Part shown: positions 48,291-59,030 of the stretch, in pieces
Position numbering within the stretch: position 1 is the stretch's first letter
Layout of the letters: each line of letters begins with the position of its first letter
Assembly: GCA_008711295.1 (NCBI GenBank)
Contig: VUYV01000080.1
Location: 1,105,861 to 1,169,860 of the forward strand
Origin: Anarhynchus alexandrinus
Lineage: Eukaryota > Chordata > Aves > Charadriiformes > Charadriidae
Reading direction: 5' to 3'
DNA length: 64,000 nucleotides
Notes under the pieces: model-generated
What the model saw: only the letters and a program-made list of their open reading frames with translations
What the model was told of the DNA's origin: nothing
Database searches by the model: none
Translations under genes and position numbers: made by a program

Positions 48291-51181
48291 AGATTTTACA
48301 CCTTCCTGTTTATACATGTACGGTGAAAACCTGTCGCAAGAACCTGCCAAGCTTGTCAGTACAAACTCCAGTCCTCCTTATGTACTGAATATTTGTTAGC
48401 TGCATCTCTCAAGCACACTTCATCCCAGTGGTCACATAACACAGGCATCAGCTGATCCACAACCACAGCTAGACTCAAGGTTATGAATATGGATGTGCCG
48501 CAGTGTGTTTGCAAGTTCCCTGAGGTGACACGATGAACATGCACATCTGCACTTCACCATTTCAAGCCACCACATTCCTGAAAGTTTCTGGTGTCTGCTC
48601 TCTGTCCTGCATGCAATGCAAACACAGCCCCAGCTGTCATGACCAGCTGCACCAGCCAAACCACTTGTTTAATCATTGAGGTGGGAACCAGCGCATCCCA
48701 TGTGTCCTTGAAGACATGGAGTAAACAAAGATCTGCATGGCTTTGTCCTGTTTGGACACAGAGCACATCACCTCCAAGCCCACAAGAGGGTTATACAGGC
48801 ATCTCAGAGAATGATCTCACCTTGTCCCACAGAGCCACAGACCATAGCCAGGACTTGCCTGGTTGGTTTTTTCTGTCTACCACCTTCTGTAACATTGACT
48901 TCCTAAGAAACACAACTGGTCTCATGCATGTTTGCTCTGCCACAGTTAATTTTTAACTTAGTTGGTTACTTTCAACCAGCTTCCATAATGGGAGCTCAAG
49001 GTCATATCTAGACACGGACATTTGGGAGTGTTCATCTTGAACTGAATCCTACTCTTTTATAAGGGAAATGTGGCTGAGGGGAGTTCAACCCTAATTAGCC
49101 ATCAGAGCATCTACATGAGCCATCACATGTCCTTTGAAGAACCTCAGTCATGGGACAAGCTTCAGCAGGAACCTACGCTTTCTGAGAAACCAAAGTGAGC
49201 CAGCTGTGAGACAGTGGTGGTCAAGTACCCATCATCCTGCCCTGTCCTCTTCCAACACAGGGCAGAACAACCTCTTAGAAGGTAGTGGGATGAGGCAGAG
49301 TATGGGAACCAGCAGCAGCCACCACCACCACCCCTGCATGGAAAGATACTCAGCCTGCCCTCAAGTGGCTCAGCCCAAGGGCTACATAGAGGCAGGGCAG
49401 AGAGGCTCCTTCAAGGCAAGTCAAGCTGCAGTGGAAAAGCTCTGGCAAGGACAGGAAAAAGCTTTTGTGTGGAGGTTTAATTACACGTATGATGCATCCT
49501 TTCTGATGAAGGTTGAAGGGTGTGAAGTGTTTCCTTTGAAACAATAACAGAAAGGGAAAGTTTCCATGGTCCTTTTCTCAGGATAAACACAGGGGTGGGT
49601 GGCAAGGACTCGTAGTCTATTGTTTACTGACAACTTTGCTTTGTATTTCTGAAACCAAGCAGTCAAGGACCCAGATGGCTGCCAGGCTGCCTACAAACCC
49701 CACACCTTCCAGTCCCTCCTATTTTACAAAGGGCCTTTTATTTTTAACATGGTTCCCTAAACGAATGGGCTTATGCAGTCTCGCTGTCTGCATGTCACAC
49801 TCTCCCCATCTGTCCCACCTCCTTAGCAACTCTGGAACCTGTAGGCCTTTTCCACTGAGTTTGCTCAAAGTGAAGAGACCTCAAAGCTAGGCAGCTACTG
49901 CCAGATTTGTGAAAAGAAGCATCTAGAGAGAGGATACAGCCTACATTAGGGATCCCGATGCACAGTAGGGTGAGACGAACTCAGCCATACCAATCCACAT
50001 ACAGGTACACCATCACTTGTTACATTTAGGCTCTAAGATCAGACTACCCAATGGTCACAGCCTTGATCAAAGAGTAGCAAGATCTAGCATGCAACAAGAC
50101 AAAACCAAACCATGGTCCCCATAGCGTCCAAGATGCTACACTCCTCTGAGCCCAGACACTGTTGGGTTTGGAGATGTCTCTGAGGCACCCATGGGAACAC
50201 AGGAAAGCTTTGCTAGAGGAAAACAGCTAGCAGAACCTTGCCAGCAGCCACAGACAGGACTTGAACTCCATACCAAAGCAGTCACAGCCTGCAGGACTTC
50301 ACCTTGAGCATCCCAGCTGCCCTGCTAGTGTTGTCCCTTCCCACAGTGGATGGGAAGGGCCAGCTATGCCTGCCTACAATGAGCCTGGCAGAAGCTGGTG
50401 GCTGCATTTGGGTGGCCTCACTCTTTGAGGGGAGGTCTTCTCCAGCAGAGCAGAATCAAAGGCATTACAAAGCTCAGGCTGAAAACGGGTATGCTGCTCT
50501 GGGGTTTGTTTCTAGTGCAAGTCCCTGAACAAGGGGAGTAAAGACTATCCGCTGAGATTTCTGACCTGGCCTTCAGGAAAGAGTTCATAGCGATCTCCCT
50601 CCCACACTGGTTTAATGTGCTTGTACCTTGGGGCTGTGTCTGGTGGTCTCAGACTCTCTGATGGGAAGCCGGTTCCCCTCTCTTCCCACAAGGAAGACGT
50701 GATGGTGAAATATTTCCATCATCACAGAAGGGGAAAACAGCAAGCTGCCGCATGGATCTATGGCATGGCTGGACTCGGAGCCACTCGGCCAGAGGTCCTG
50801 TACTGTTAGCAACGATTCCTTGCCAGACCCTCCATGGCTCATTTTTCCAGCAGAGCCCTCTGAATCCTATTGCTCCAGCGGCTGCAGTGCTCAGGTCCTG
50901 GCAACACTGGGATTGACACCGCTAGATTTGTTACAGCCTTCCTCATTTTGCAAGACTGTTTCAGGCACTCTTGTTTGCCTTGGGGACATTACTGATGTGC
51001 CCAAACAGAATCACCAGCTGAGACCAAGTTTCTCAAGCTGCCACCCTCTCTTGCAGCAGCGAGAAGATGGATGAACAGGCCTTGGCTTCAGGGAAGGGGC
51101 TGAGCCCATCAGCTCTGTCTCACACCACCACGGGAGCGCAAAGCTGAGCAACCCAGCCCTTCTCTTGGCACCAGCCCAGGA
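48291..51181. other. Unique non-coding sequence
   Basis: No gene is recognised. A short CAC repeat occurs at about 49318-49332. A phrase near 50250 ('gacaggacttgaactcc') is weakly MIR-like but too short to call. Open frames stay below 140 codons. Confidence 0.5.
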
Positions 51182-52126
51182 GTGGGTGCTGTGGGCGTGA
51201 AGCAGCTCCCCGTGGTTCAGAGAAGCCAGCTCTGGCAAGGGGTACCCCCACTGGGATGGCATCCCAGCGTTTTCCCACTTCTGCCTCTTTGCCAGCCAAG
51301 CTCCATCTCCCTAGTTGCCTCTTTCTCCTGTGTCTGTCTCGTTCCCAGCTGTGCTGAGGCTCCTCCATCCGCTATCAGGCAGTGGAGCTCACCACAAATT
51401 ACTGTCTCCATGTGTCTGCAGGAAACGTTCCCCATCATTGGGGGGTGGGTGGGAAGAGGAGAAGGGGGTGTTAGCTCTGTGCCAGACACACACGCAGTGC
51501 TCCCTCCAACTGCCATTGCTTTCCCTGCAAGGCTGCTACGGCTCCAAGGAAAGCTCCCTGAACCCACAGAGCATCTGCTGGCTCAGACAACACGGCTTCA
51601 GGGTCCAGCCGTGGCTCTGTGCCCCAGCCCCTGCGCTCACACACACTTTCCACTTCACACAGATGCTGCTCAGTTAACCAGGCTGCAGGAGTCAGCAAAC
51701 CTCCAAAGGGGAGGCCACGAAGGAAGAGGGAGGCACTGCTCTTTGCTCTGGGGCAAGCAGCCCCTCTGGGCTGAGCACACCTCTCAGCAAGGAGCAGTGC
51801 TGCATGCCAAGGTGTCTCCACAGGCAACAGCTCCTCACCATCTTGCTGGTGGTGTGATTCTAGAACAAACCTCCATCTGCAGCCAGTTTACCTCCCCACA
51901 CTATCTACAGAGCAATTTTCAATCACTGCCAATGTCTTCTTTTGCTTTCCCTGGGACAACTCTCAACCAGGTTGAATCCCATCAGCCCTTTCCTGGGACT
52001 GAAGGTATCTTTCCAGGATGGAGAAAACCATTTCTTGCTCCTCCTTCACCAAAGAGCTGCAAGAAGGTTCAGAGCTTGGAGCTTTGCTTCTCTCCTGTTT
52101 CCTCACACAAATGTCACTGGAATTGA
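51182..52126 (+). other. Longest open frame in the window, coding status doubtful
   Basis: This plus-strand frame is free of stops for 314 codons. Its first codon is GTG; the first ATG is at 51410, giving a 238-residue product. The peptide is rich in Pro, Ser, Gln, Leu and His, with no signal peptide, membrane helix, Cys pattern or domain I can recognise. The local DNA is GC-rich. Overlapping frames of 115-120 codons are open on both strands at 51217-51567, 51315-51677 and 51471-51827, which suggests a stop-poor composition. It could be a fortuitous frame, a lineage-specific exon or part of a long non-coding RNA. Confidence 0.15.
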
Positions 52127-53861
52127 GGCCAAGGGCAGAGTCTTCATCTGGGAGCCTTGGAAAGGCAAAAAATATTAGCCATCAAGGGCAAATTTGCCAG
52201 AAACACCATCTAGTCTATTCCAGAGGTTATCTGGGAAGATCTGAGGTGCTTATGCTACTTGCCAGGCTAGAACTGAGCCGCATCAGTGACTCCAGACTCC
52301 CTTCCTTCGTGCTGAGAGGGACCCGGTGAAACGTCTTGACCATAAGTTCAGTGTGAGGAGAGATGGTAGGAGAGCTCTCAAGAGAGCTATATTTTCAGTG
52401 TGCTCACAGGCTCCTTCAAAATAGATTAAAATGCAAAAGCTGGTATTTCTCCTAAAACCACTGAAACCTTTCATATACATACTGCTGTCAAGCCCAGCCC
52501 AAGGTAGTCAAGGCTGGCGTTAAGCAGACCTCTACCAGTTGAATTCGCACCCCAGCTCTTCCTGCCTGGATTGTTGTGTCTTCCATTGCTGTTCACTCTC
52601 CACCGTGGCCATTGCTCAGAGCTGAATCATCAAAGCCTGGGTTTCTCCAGATTTCTCCAGGAAAGCATCTAATAACTTGGTCACTACACTGAGACTTGAG
52701 AAGTGGGTACAGAGTCTCCACCTGAGCCGTACTTGTTAGTGTGACCAATGTCACATTTGGACTTAAACTCCTCAGTAAATAAATGCTTACAGCCTCTTCT
52801 CTGCTGCTTTTATGCCCTACTCAAGATGGGCTTCTTGGTGCCTCCTAGTGTCTACCCACAAGAGTTCTTAAATACAGAAGAACTGCTAAGGAAACAGGGC
52901 TGAGTCTGGCGCAAGGGAGAGGTGTATTTTGCTGGAGCTGACTTTGAGTGAACTACTTCAAACAGAGGAAAGGCTGAGAATGCCCCCCAAACCCCAGAGT
53001 CATTCACCAGCATGCCCCTACCTGCCCACCAATGGGTGGAAAGTGTCCGAGTTTGCAGCTACTGGAAGTGACTGGGTAAACATGCAAAATACCCTGAAGA
53101 AAACCCAAACAAAAAATAAATAATATTTCGAAACATGCTGATGTTATTTAACCAACACAGTCACGGTCTCAGTGTAAGCTGCACCAAAGGGCAACCAACT
53201 CCAGGAAGGAAAGCAGAGCTTGATCTCATCTGCAATTTCACAGAGCCTCCGACATCAACAGGAAAAGTGAAATCCCAAGATGGGCGAGAGGTGAAAATCA
53301 TGCATTACTTTGTCCAGTGTTTGCTGATGTCTGTAAGAGCGGGACAGGCAGGAAAGGACCCCACAAATATTACATGAGGACTGCCTGATCAAAAAAAAAA
53401 AAAAGAAAGATATTTTAAGTCCTGGCAGCAGGCTTTTGCTCTGCCTGGCTGCAAATTGGTTCCTTATAGCAGTGTGTTTCATTATTGGGCTGAGCACCAG
53501 CAAAGGGAAGCACAAGCCACGTTAGTCTCTACTGGGAAGGCCGTGGAAGGCTTGGCTTGCTGGAGGACTGACGCGGATCATGAAGGCAAACAGCAGGAAC
53601 CCATGGGCTTCACACTGAGATGGGAAGCAGGGGAGCTGCAGTCTGGTCCAGATCTGCTCACCTAGGATTGCCACCAAGCCATATTTCCCAATTCTCTCTC
53701 CGTCTGCCTCTCCCTGCCCAGGTGAGCGAGCAATGTTCTAGCCATGAGCCTGTCCAAGGGGTAATGGGACATGGGGTAACTGTAACACAGCTCCCATAGA
53801 GAGATGAGCTACCTGTGCTATCCAGGATCTAAACTTGGTAGACAGGGGGTAGAGAAGCAAG
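52127..53861. other. Unique non-coding sequence
   Basis: No gene is recognised. Contains an A14 run at 53391-53404. Confidence 0.5.
53391..53404 (+). repeat. A14 homopolymer
   Basis: Fourteen consecutive A followed by GAAAGA; no retroposed body is recognisable upstream. Confidence 0.9.
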
Positions 53862-53962
53862 AAACCTGGGTTGCTGCTCAGTTCTCACACGTTGGGCAGG
53901 TAGCTCACCTCAGTGTCCCCACCTAAGAAGTGTGGATGATCTACCTATATCCTCTGCAGTTA
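53862..53962 (-). mobile_element. MIR/CORE-SINE-like fossil, opposite orientation
   Basis: The plus strand reads 'acacgttgggcaggtagctcacctcagtgtccccacctaagaagtgtggatgat' followed by 'ctacctat'. This parallels the reverse complement of MIR, 'tgaccttgggcaagtcacttaacctctctgagcctcagtttccccatctgtaaaatggggataat', followed by 'acctacct'. The block order is kept over about 80 nt, which makes chance similarity unlikely. Confidence 0.55.
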
Positions 53963-54429
53963 CACCCCCCTCCTGAAGTAAAAATACAGTGAGGGGTTTG
54001 CATACTTTCTCAGTGATTCCTCATGGCTTATCACCATTGAAATATCCACTGACTGGGCTCCCAGACATCTTCTGCAGCATGGCCACATGGTGCTGCCCGG
54101 GGGATTTAGAGGCATCATTCCAAAGCAAATGCTTGCTTGGCTTCATAATAGTGTCTTTGCAAGACAAATCACACCGCTGCCTGCCTTCCCCATCCAAGAG
54201 CAGCATTTATAATCAGAGCTTTTATTTTGTGAAGCAGAGCTGCACCCTGACCTCTAAGAGAGGAAGGAGAAGATGTCTCCTCTCTCCTGGAAGGAGGTTT
54301 GTCCTCAGTCTCAGTCTGGCATGGCACAGATGAGTTCAGCAGGGGCAGCATCCAGTGCTGGGAGGAACGGTCCCTTTGACACAGCCCATTTGAGGTTTGG
54401 AGTGAGGAACGGTGGTGGAAAGGAATTAA

Positions 54430-54690
54430 ACACCATAAAAACGTAGAAGGAGTGCTAAAGACATAAACTGCCATTTAAATATGTCGGCATGATTAAAACC
54501 TGATGTGTTGTAAGATCTTATGGGCATCTCATTAAAAACCTATTACTTAAAAAACACAGCTTAGATGGGAATGTTGTTAAAGGGCAACTTAAAATAAAAC
54601 TGACCATCTGGTCCTCATTAGGCAATTGTCTATAACCACCGTGTTATTATAAAATCCACTGTGTGCTCCACATCTGCTTATCTCCTGCCT
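54430..54690. promoter_or_regulatory. AT-rich block, candidate conserved non-coding element
   Basis: The block has many motifs typical of developmental enhancers. They include ATTAAA and TAAAAC elements, TTATTATAAAAT, a RUNX-like AACCACC near 54635 and a bHLH-like CATCTG at 54490-54680. It has no low-complexity or repeat character. This is pattern recognition only; conservation across birds was not tested. Confidence 0.2.
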
Positions 54691-57600
54691 GCCCCTAAAA
54701 GGGCAACATCAGCTGAGACTCAAAGTCTGGAAAGGGCATGGTCGAGGGGGAGGCGTAGGGGGTCTATGCTGGTGTAGGATTTCTAGGTGATAGTGATCAG
54801 CTCTTCCCACATTGCTCATCTGTCCATATAGCTCCTTATTGTTTTATTTATCCCCACGTCTTCTATCCACCTCTGCCTGGTATTTCTGTTGCAGCACTCA
54901 CTTTCTTTGTCTGTTTCCCAACATAAACCACTCATCTTTCTACCTCATCCCCACTTTCAGCCTTGCCCAGTGCCCACAGCACACCTAGAGCACGCACAGC
55001 TAGCAACCCCTGCTGGACCAGGGGCTCCAGGCTCTTTAACCCCGAGCCACAAGAGCATGATCCCAAGACCAATGCCATATGCTGCATCCCCAGACTGCCT
55101 GCACTGCAAAAGCACAGAGGATATCAGCACCACAGGGAAAAAGTGAATGACAAGAACCCATCCCAAATAAACACTGGCCTGACATTTCCTAGAGGTGTTG
55201 GGCTCGCATGTGGTGTCTAGCTACCAAGCACAGACTCCACCAGGGATTTCTTGTCCCAGGGCAGCCCCAGCAGAATAATATACCCACATTGTCAATACCA
55301 AACCTACATGCAGAGGAATAAAGATTTTTATCAAAAATATGACAGGAAATCCCATCCCAACACAGGAAATCCTCCAAATACGCCCAAAAAATACTTTCTA
55401 CGTAGGAAATAAACAGGATCAAAACCACCACACAAAAAAAAAGAAAAAAAAACCCACACCAAACACACAACAAACAAGACAAGGCTTTGTGTTTGTTAAT
55501 TGCAAAGTTTAGGATGAAGGGGCTTTGTAGAAACAACTGAAGGAATTTCTACTGAAGGAAGGTGTGCACTGACAAGAGTTGTCCACAGAGAAGTTTGTCC
55601 TCTGGACTATGCCTGGGAGCAGGGCCACGTGCTGATTATGGGGTTCAACAACAACCCCAGATGAAGCAAACGATGAATCAGTTTGGGGTTTGTGCAAATA
55701 GCCCAGTCAGGATCAAAAGGATACAGGGCCAAGGATGGGGCTGGAGACAAGCTGCAACCCACAGCAGAGAGACATATATAGGAGACAAGTTACCTGGAGC
55801 ATAGGTTCAAGGTCTGTCCAGAAGGCAGAATCAGAAGCAAGGCTGCAGCCAGGCATACCTACAACATTACTCAGGAAAGGATTAAATACCCTGGGCTGAG
55901 CTGAAATGGGGCTCCTGGGGCATGGACAGAGGGTGTGGATAGAGGTTCCAGGTGAGGCTAGTTAGGGTAATTAATACCTATTGGTACACTGAGGGACCTA
56001 GTAGAAGAGCTTCTGTACCAAGGGAGGTTGAGACAGGGGTGTTGTGAGAGGAGTGATTTCACTAAAGCATTGAGTCTGCATGGGAGAAACTCACAAAACC
56101 ATTTCCTTCAGTGTAATCTCTAAGCACTCCAGGTAGACCTCCAAGAGGACCCCTGCCTGTGCCTTTCCTATGTATACGTAACAGGTCCAAACAGCCCCAG
56201 GACACTCAGCCACACAGCTCAAACACATCCAGAACATCACAGCCCATCTAGATATGGTAGAAGAAATTGGCTTCCCTCTATGGGTGCCTTATTTTCCACA
56301 AGAAGAATAATTGAAACTAAGACATAACATCTCTGTGTTGACATCAGCACTTCAGCTGCCACCTAGAATAGAGCTCGTTATCTTTTGTTATCTTATCTAT
56401 CTTGTTATCTCATGTCTCCCATGACACACGAGGTGTGCTGTCCACAGTCATGGCTCACCTATGCATATTACATCAGTAAAGGCCACCTGCTCTAATTTGT
56501 GTAGTGGCTTCACTAACCTGCGTTTGATCTCTGTAACACACATGCTCTTTAGAGGCAAGTGGCCTTCCTTGAATCTGGATCCCACAGGAATTAATTAACC
56601 TGATTTCTTATTTCTTGAAAGGGCCTGCAGTAAAGTTAACCTCCCCCTCCAAGCTTAGGCTAATATTTGGATAGACAAAACCATGGCCAGATGTGAGCAT
56701 CTTCTACCTCACCGTGGCAAGACAGATGTATTGTAACTATGCCACCCCTTCCATAAAGAGGAGACACCCTTCCCCCCACCTCAAGCAAGAAGCAGCCTTC
56801 TGGATTTCAGAAAGTGACGTGTGATGTATGTGTCTCCCTATATGCCCAGCTGTGAAGAGGATGACTGGGCATAACTGAGAAGTGCTTACAAAAGGTGTTC
56901 TCCAAGAGCATCTGCCACTGCAGGAAACTGAACTTTAATAGCAGCGGTGAACTGGTGAGGTTTACTCTTCACTTTCTCCTCTCCCTTCTCCATCAGCCTG
57001 CATCCTCCAGAGATTCAGCTTACTTTATCTAGAATTAATTCCTGCCCACAGTGTCTTCCTAGCCTTCAAACACAACAGTGAGAACAACTGTGTCCTTCCA
57101 TCTGGTTTCTCTGAACCCACAGCTGGCTCCAAACATTTCAGGAGTGTGGGCATGGCTGCATGTTGCCACTCCAAGGACCTGGCTGCTTCTGCTGAAAGAC
57201 GAGGTGTGGACACATGCAGAGAAAGGTTGCAGAACTGAGGGCAAACTGTAAGGAGATGAATGTTGCTCTTGCTGCCCTGGGAGGTGGAAGGTAGGGGCAG
57301 TGACTGCCCTTCTGGGAAGAGATGGGCTGCAGAAAAGTCTCAAGCACAGAAACCTTGTTCTTTCCCCAGACACAGCCAGCCTGGCATTTCTGCTCTGCAC
57401 AACTTAGACAACCACTTGTCTTAGACACTTAGACAACTTGATTTGTCAATAGAGTCTGCCTTGTCTGACCCTCCCCACAGCATAGAGCTAGCATACTCCT
57501 CCATGCAGAAGATGTGGGACCACACTTTCCTGATGTAGTACATTTATCCATCCAGCAAACACAGGACCAAACCAATGGGGACTCTTCTGTACAGGGACCT

Positions 57601-57964
57601 TGGGCTCAGGAAGCAGAGACAGGACCACTCTGAATGTCCAAACCATCTTCCCACATCCAAGGATGGGGCTTTTTCCAAGAGGCAAGTTTCAGAGAAACCA
57701 TTTGGGAGACTCTCAGCACTTTCAGTATAAAGCATGGGCAATTCTGACCAGGAGGAATACACAAGTAGCCCACAGTCATGGCATGTGAGCTTGTGACCCC
57801 TGGGACACACCGCCTGTCAATCCTACCTGAAGTGGTGGAGAGACAGGTTTCCAAAAGAGAATCAACACCATTTTGGCTTGCTAACAGAGAATGAAGAAGA
57901 AGGAGGGTTCAAAGGCAAACAGGCCTGGAAACAGGCACTGGTCCAGTAGGAAATGACAACTGTA
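54691..57964. other. Unique non-coding sequence
   Basis: No exon or RNA gene is recognised. An A/C-rich stretch lies at 55421-55482. Open frames are about 115 codons or fewer. Confidence 0.5.
55421..55482 (+). repeat. A/C-rich low-complexity stretch
   Basis: Two A-runs (nine A to 55442, nine A to 55452) are followed by repeated CACA/AACA units. On the complementary strand this is a T/G-rich tract. Confidence 0.75.
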
Positions 57965-58398
57965 GGAACAACGAAGCTGGTGTGGAGTCTAGAGAACAAA
58001 TCTTATGAGGAGGGGCTGAGGGAACTGGGGTTGTTTAGTCTGGAGAAAAGGAGGCTGAGGGGAGACCTTATCACTCTCTACAACTACCTGAAAGGAGGTT
58101 GTAGAGAGGTGGGGGTCGATCTCTTCTCCCAAGTAACAAGCGATAGGACAAGAGGAAATGGCCTCAAATTGTGCCAGAGGAGGTTTAGAATGTATATTAG
58201 GAGAAATTTCTTCACCGAAAGGGTTCTCAAGCATTGGTACAGGCTGCCCAGGGAAGTGGTGGAATCACCATCCCTGGAGGTATTTAAGAGACAGGTGCTT
58301 AGGGACATGGTTTAGTGGTGGTTTTGGCAGTGTTAGGTTGATGGTTGGGCTCGATGATCTTCAAGGTCCCTTCCAACCTAGATGATTCTATGATTCTG
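57965..58398 (+). mobile_element. CR1 LINE, 5'-truncated, with ORF2 carboxy terminus
   Basis: A frame running to a TGA or TAG-type stop at 58313-58315 encodes the well-known end of CR1 ORF2. It contains [11 protein letters not shown], the block around Arg-Leu-Arg-Gly-Asp-Leu-Ile, and Tyr-Asn-Tyr-Leu-Lys-Gly-Gly. It continues with [16 protein letters not shown], and the segment [15 protein letters not shown]. After the stop comes the typical 3' UTR with GTTGATGGTTGGGCTCGATG and AAGGTCCCTTCCAACCTAG, ending in the ATTCTATG repeat. CR1 inserts by target-primed reverse transcription and is usually 5'-truncated, as here; the endonuclease and reverse transcriptase domains are missing. The frame is uninterrupted, so this copy is fairly young. 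The 5' boundary is approximate. Confidence 0.95.
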
Positions 58399-58931
58399 AC
58401 CCTGTTCTGTTTCAGAAGGGCTGGAGCCACGAAACAGGTTTTGCTGGAGTTTTCCTCTTACCTCCCCAGGGAAGAAGTCAGTGATTTGCAGTTTGCTCCA
58501 AGTATTCACCCTGACACAAGTGCTCTGTGTTTATCGCCAAGGTACGCCTCCTGCCCCCGGGCTCTGGAGAGCGGGGTCAGATGCCATTTCAGGAACACAG
58601 GGTGTGTGTGCTTGTTTATTTGTTTGTTTGTCATTGGGATGTTGTGAGGGATGCTTGGTTTGTTTGTTTGTTTCTTAAATCTCCCAGGGGAAGTTTCTGG
58701 CAGAAAGCACCTCCTGAGCGAGCTTGGACCAGGGTGTGTTTGGCTGGAAACTGAGGCGATCTGCCTATGAAGAAACAAGAGGTGAAGAGGAGAAGTGTCA
58801 GGCCAGAGGGCTAAGGGTTTGGCTTTGCTATGTAATGTGGTCATCAGGCAGGGACAAAAACAATCAGAAAATCAGAAACGAGCTTTGCCCACAACACAAC
58901 TCAAACCTCAGCAAAAGCCATTGGAAATATT
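58399..58931. other. Unique sequence with TTTG microsatellites
   Basis: No exon is recognised. Two TTTG repeat blocks lie here, listed separately. Confidence 0.5.
58602..58674 (+). repeat. Two GTTT/GT microsatellite blocks
   Basis: Block one (58602-58631) is a short GT run followed by GTTT units. Block two (58657-58674) has four GTTT units. About 25 nt of unique sequence separates them. Confidence 0.85.
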
Positions 58932-58933
58932 TC

Positions 58934-58951
58934 TTTTTTTTTTTTTTTTTT
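58934..58951 (+). repeat. T18 homopolymer
   Basis: Eighteen consecutive T, equivalent to a poly-A on the minus strand. No retroposed body is recognisable on the minus strand side. Confidence 0.9.
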
Positions 58952-58984
58952 GCCACCATTGGGCCTCCTGTGTGTTTTATGTGA

Positions 58985-59030
58985 CAGGGGCTACTCTGGT
59001 TCCTATTGAGATCAGTGGGAAGCTCCCTAC
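58985..59030. mobile_element. Possible ancient CR1/L3-related fragment
   Basis: The phrase 'ggttcctattgagatcagtgggaagctcc' resembles the 'cattgacttcagtgggagc' core of the repeat family at 20061-20150. It is too short for a firm call. Confidence 0.2.

Noticed and set aside
50240..50290. A MIR-like 'gacaggacttgaactcc' phrase
   Set aside because: Only one short block matches and no flanking blocks are in order.
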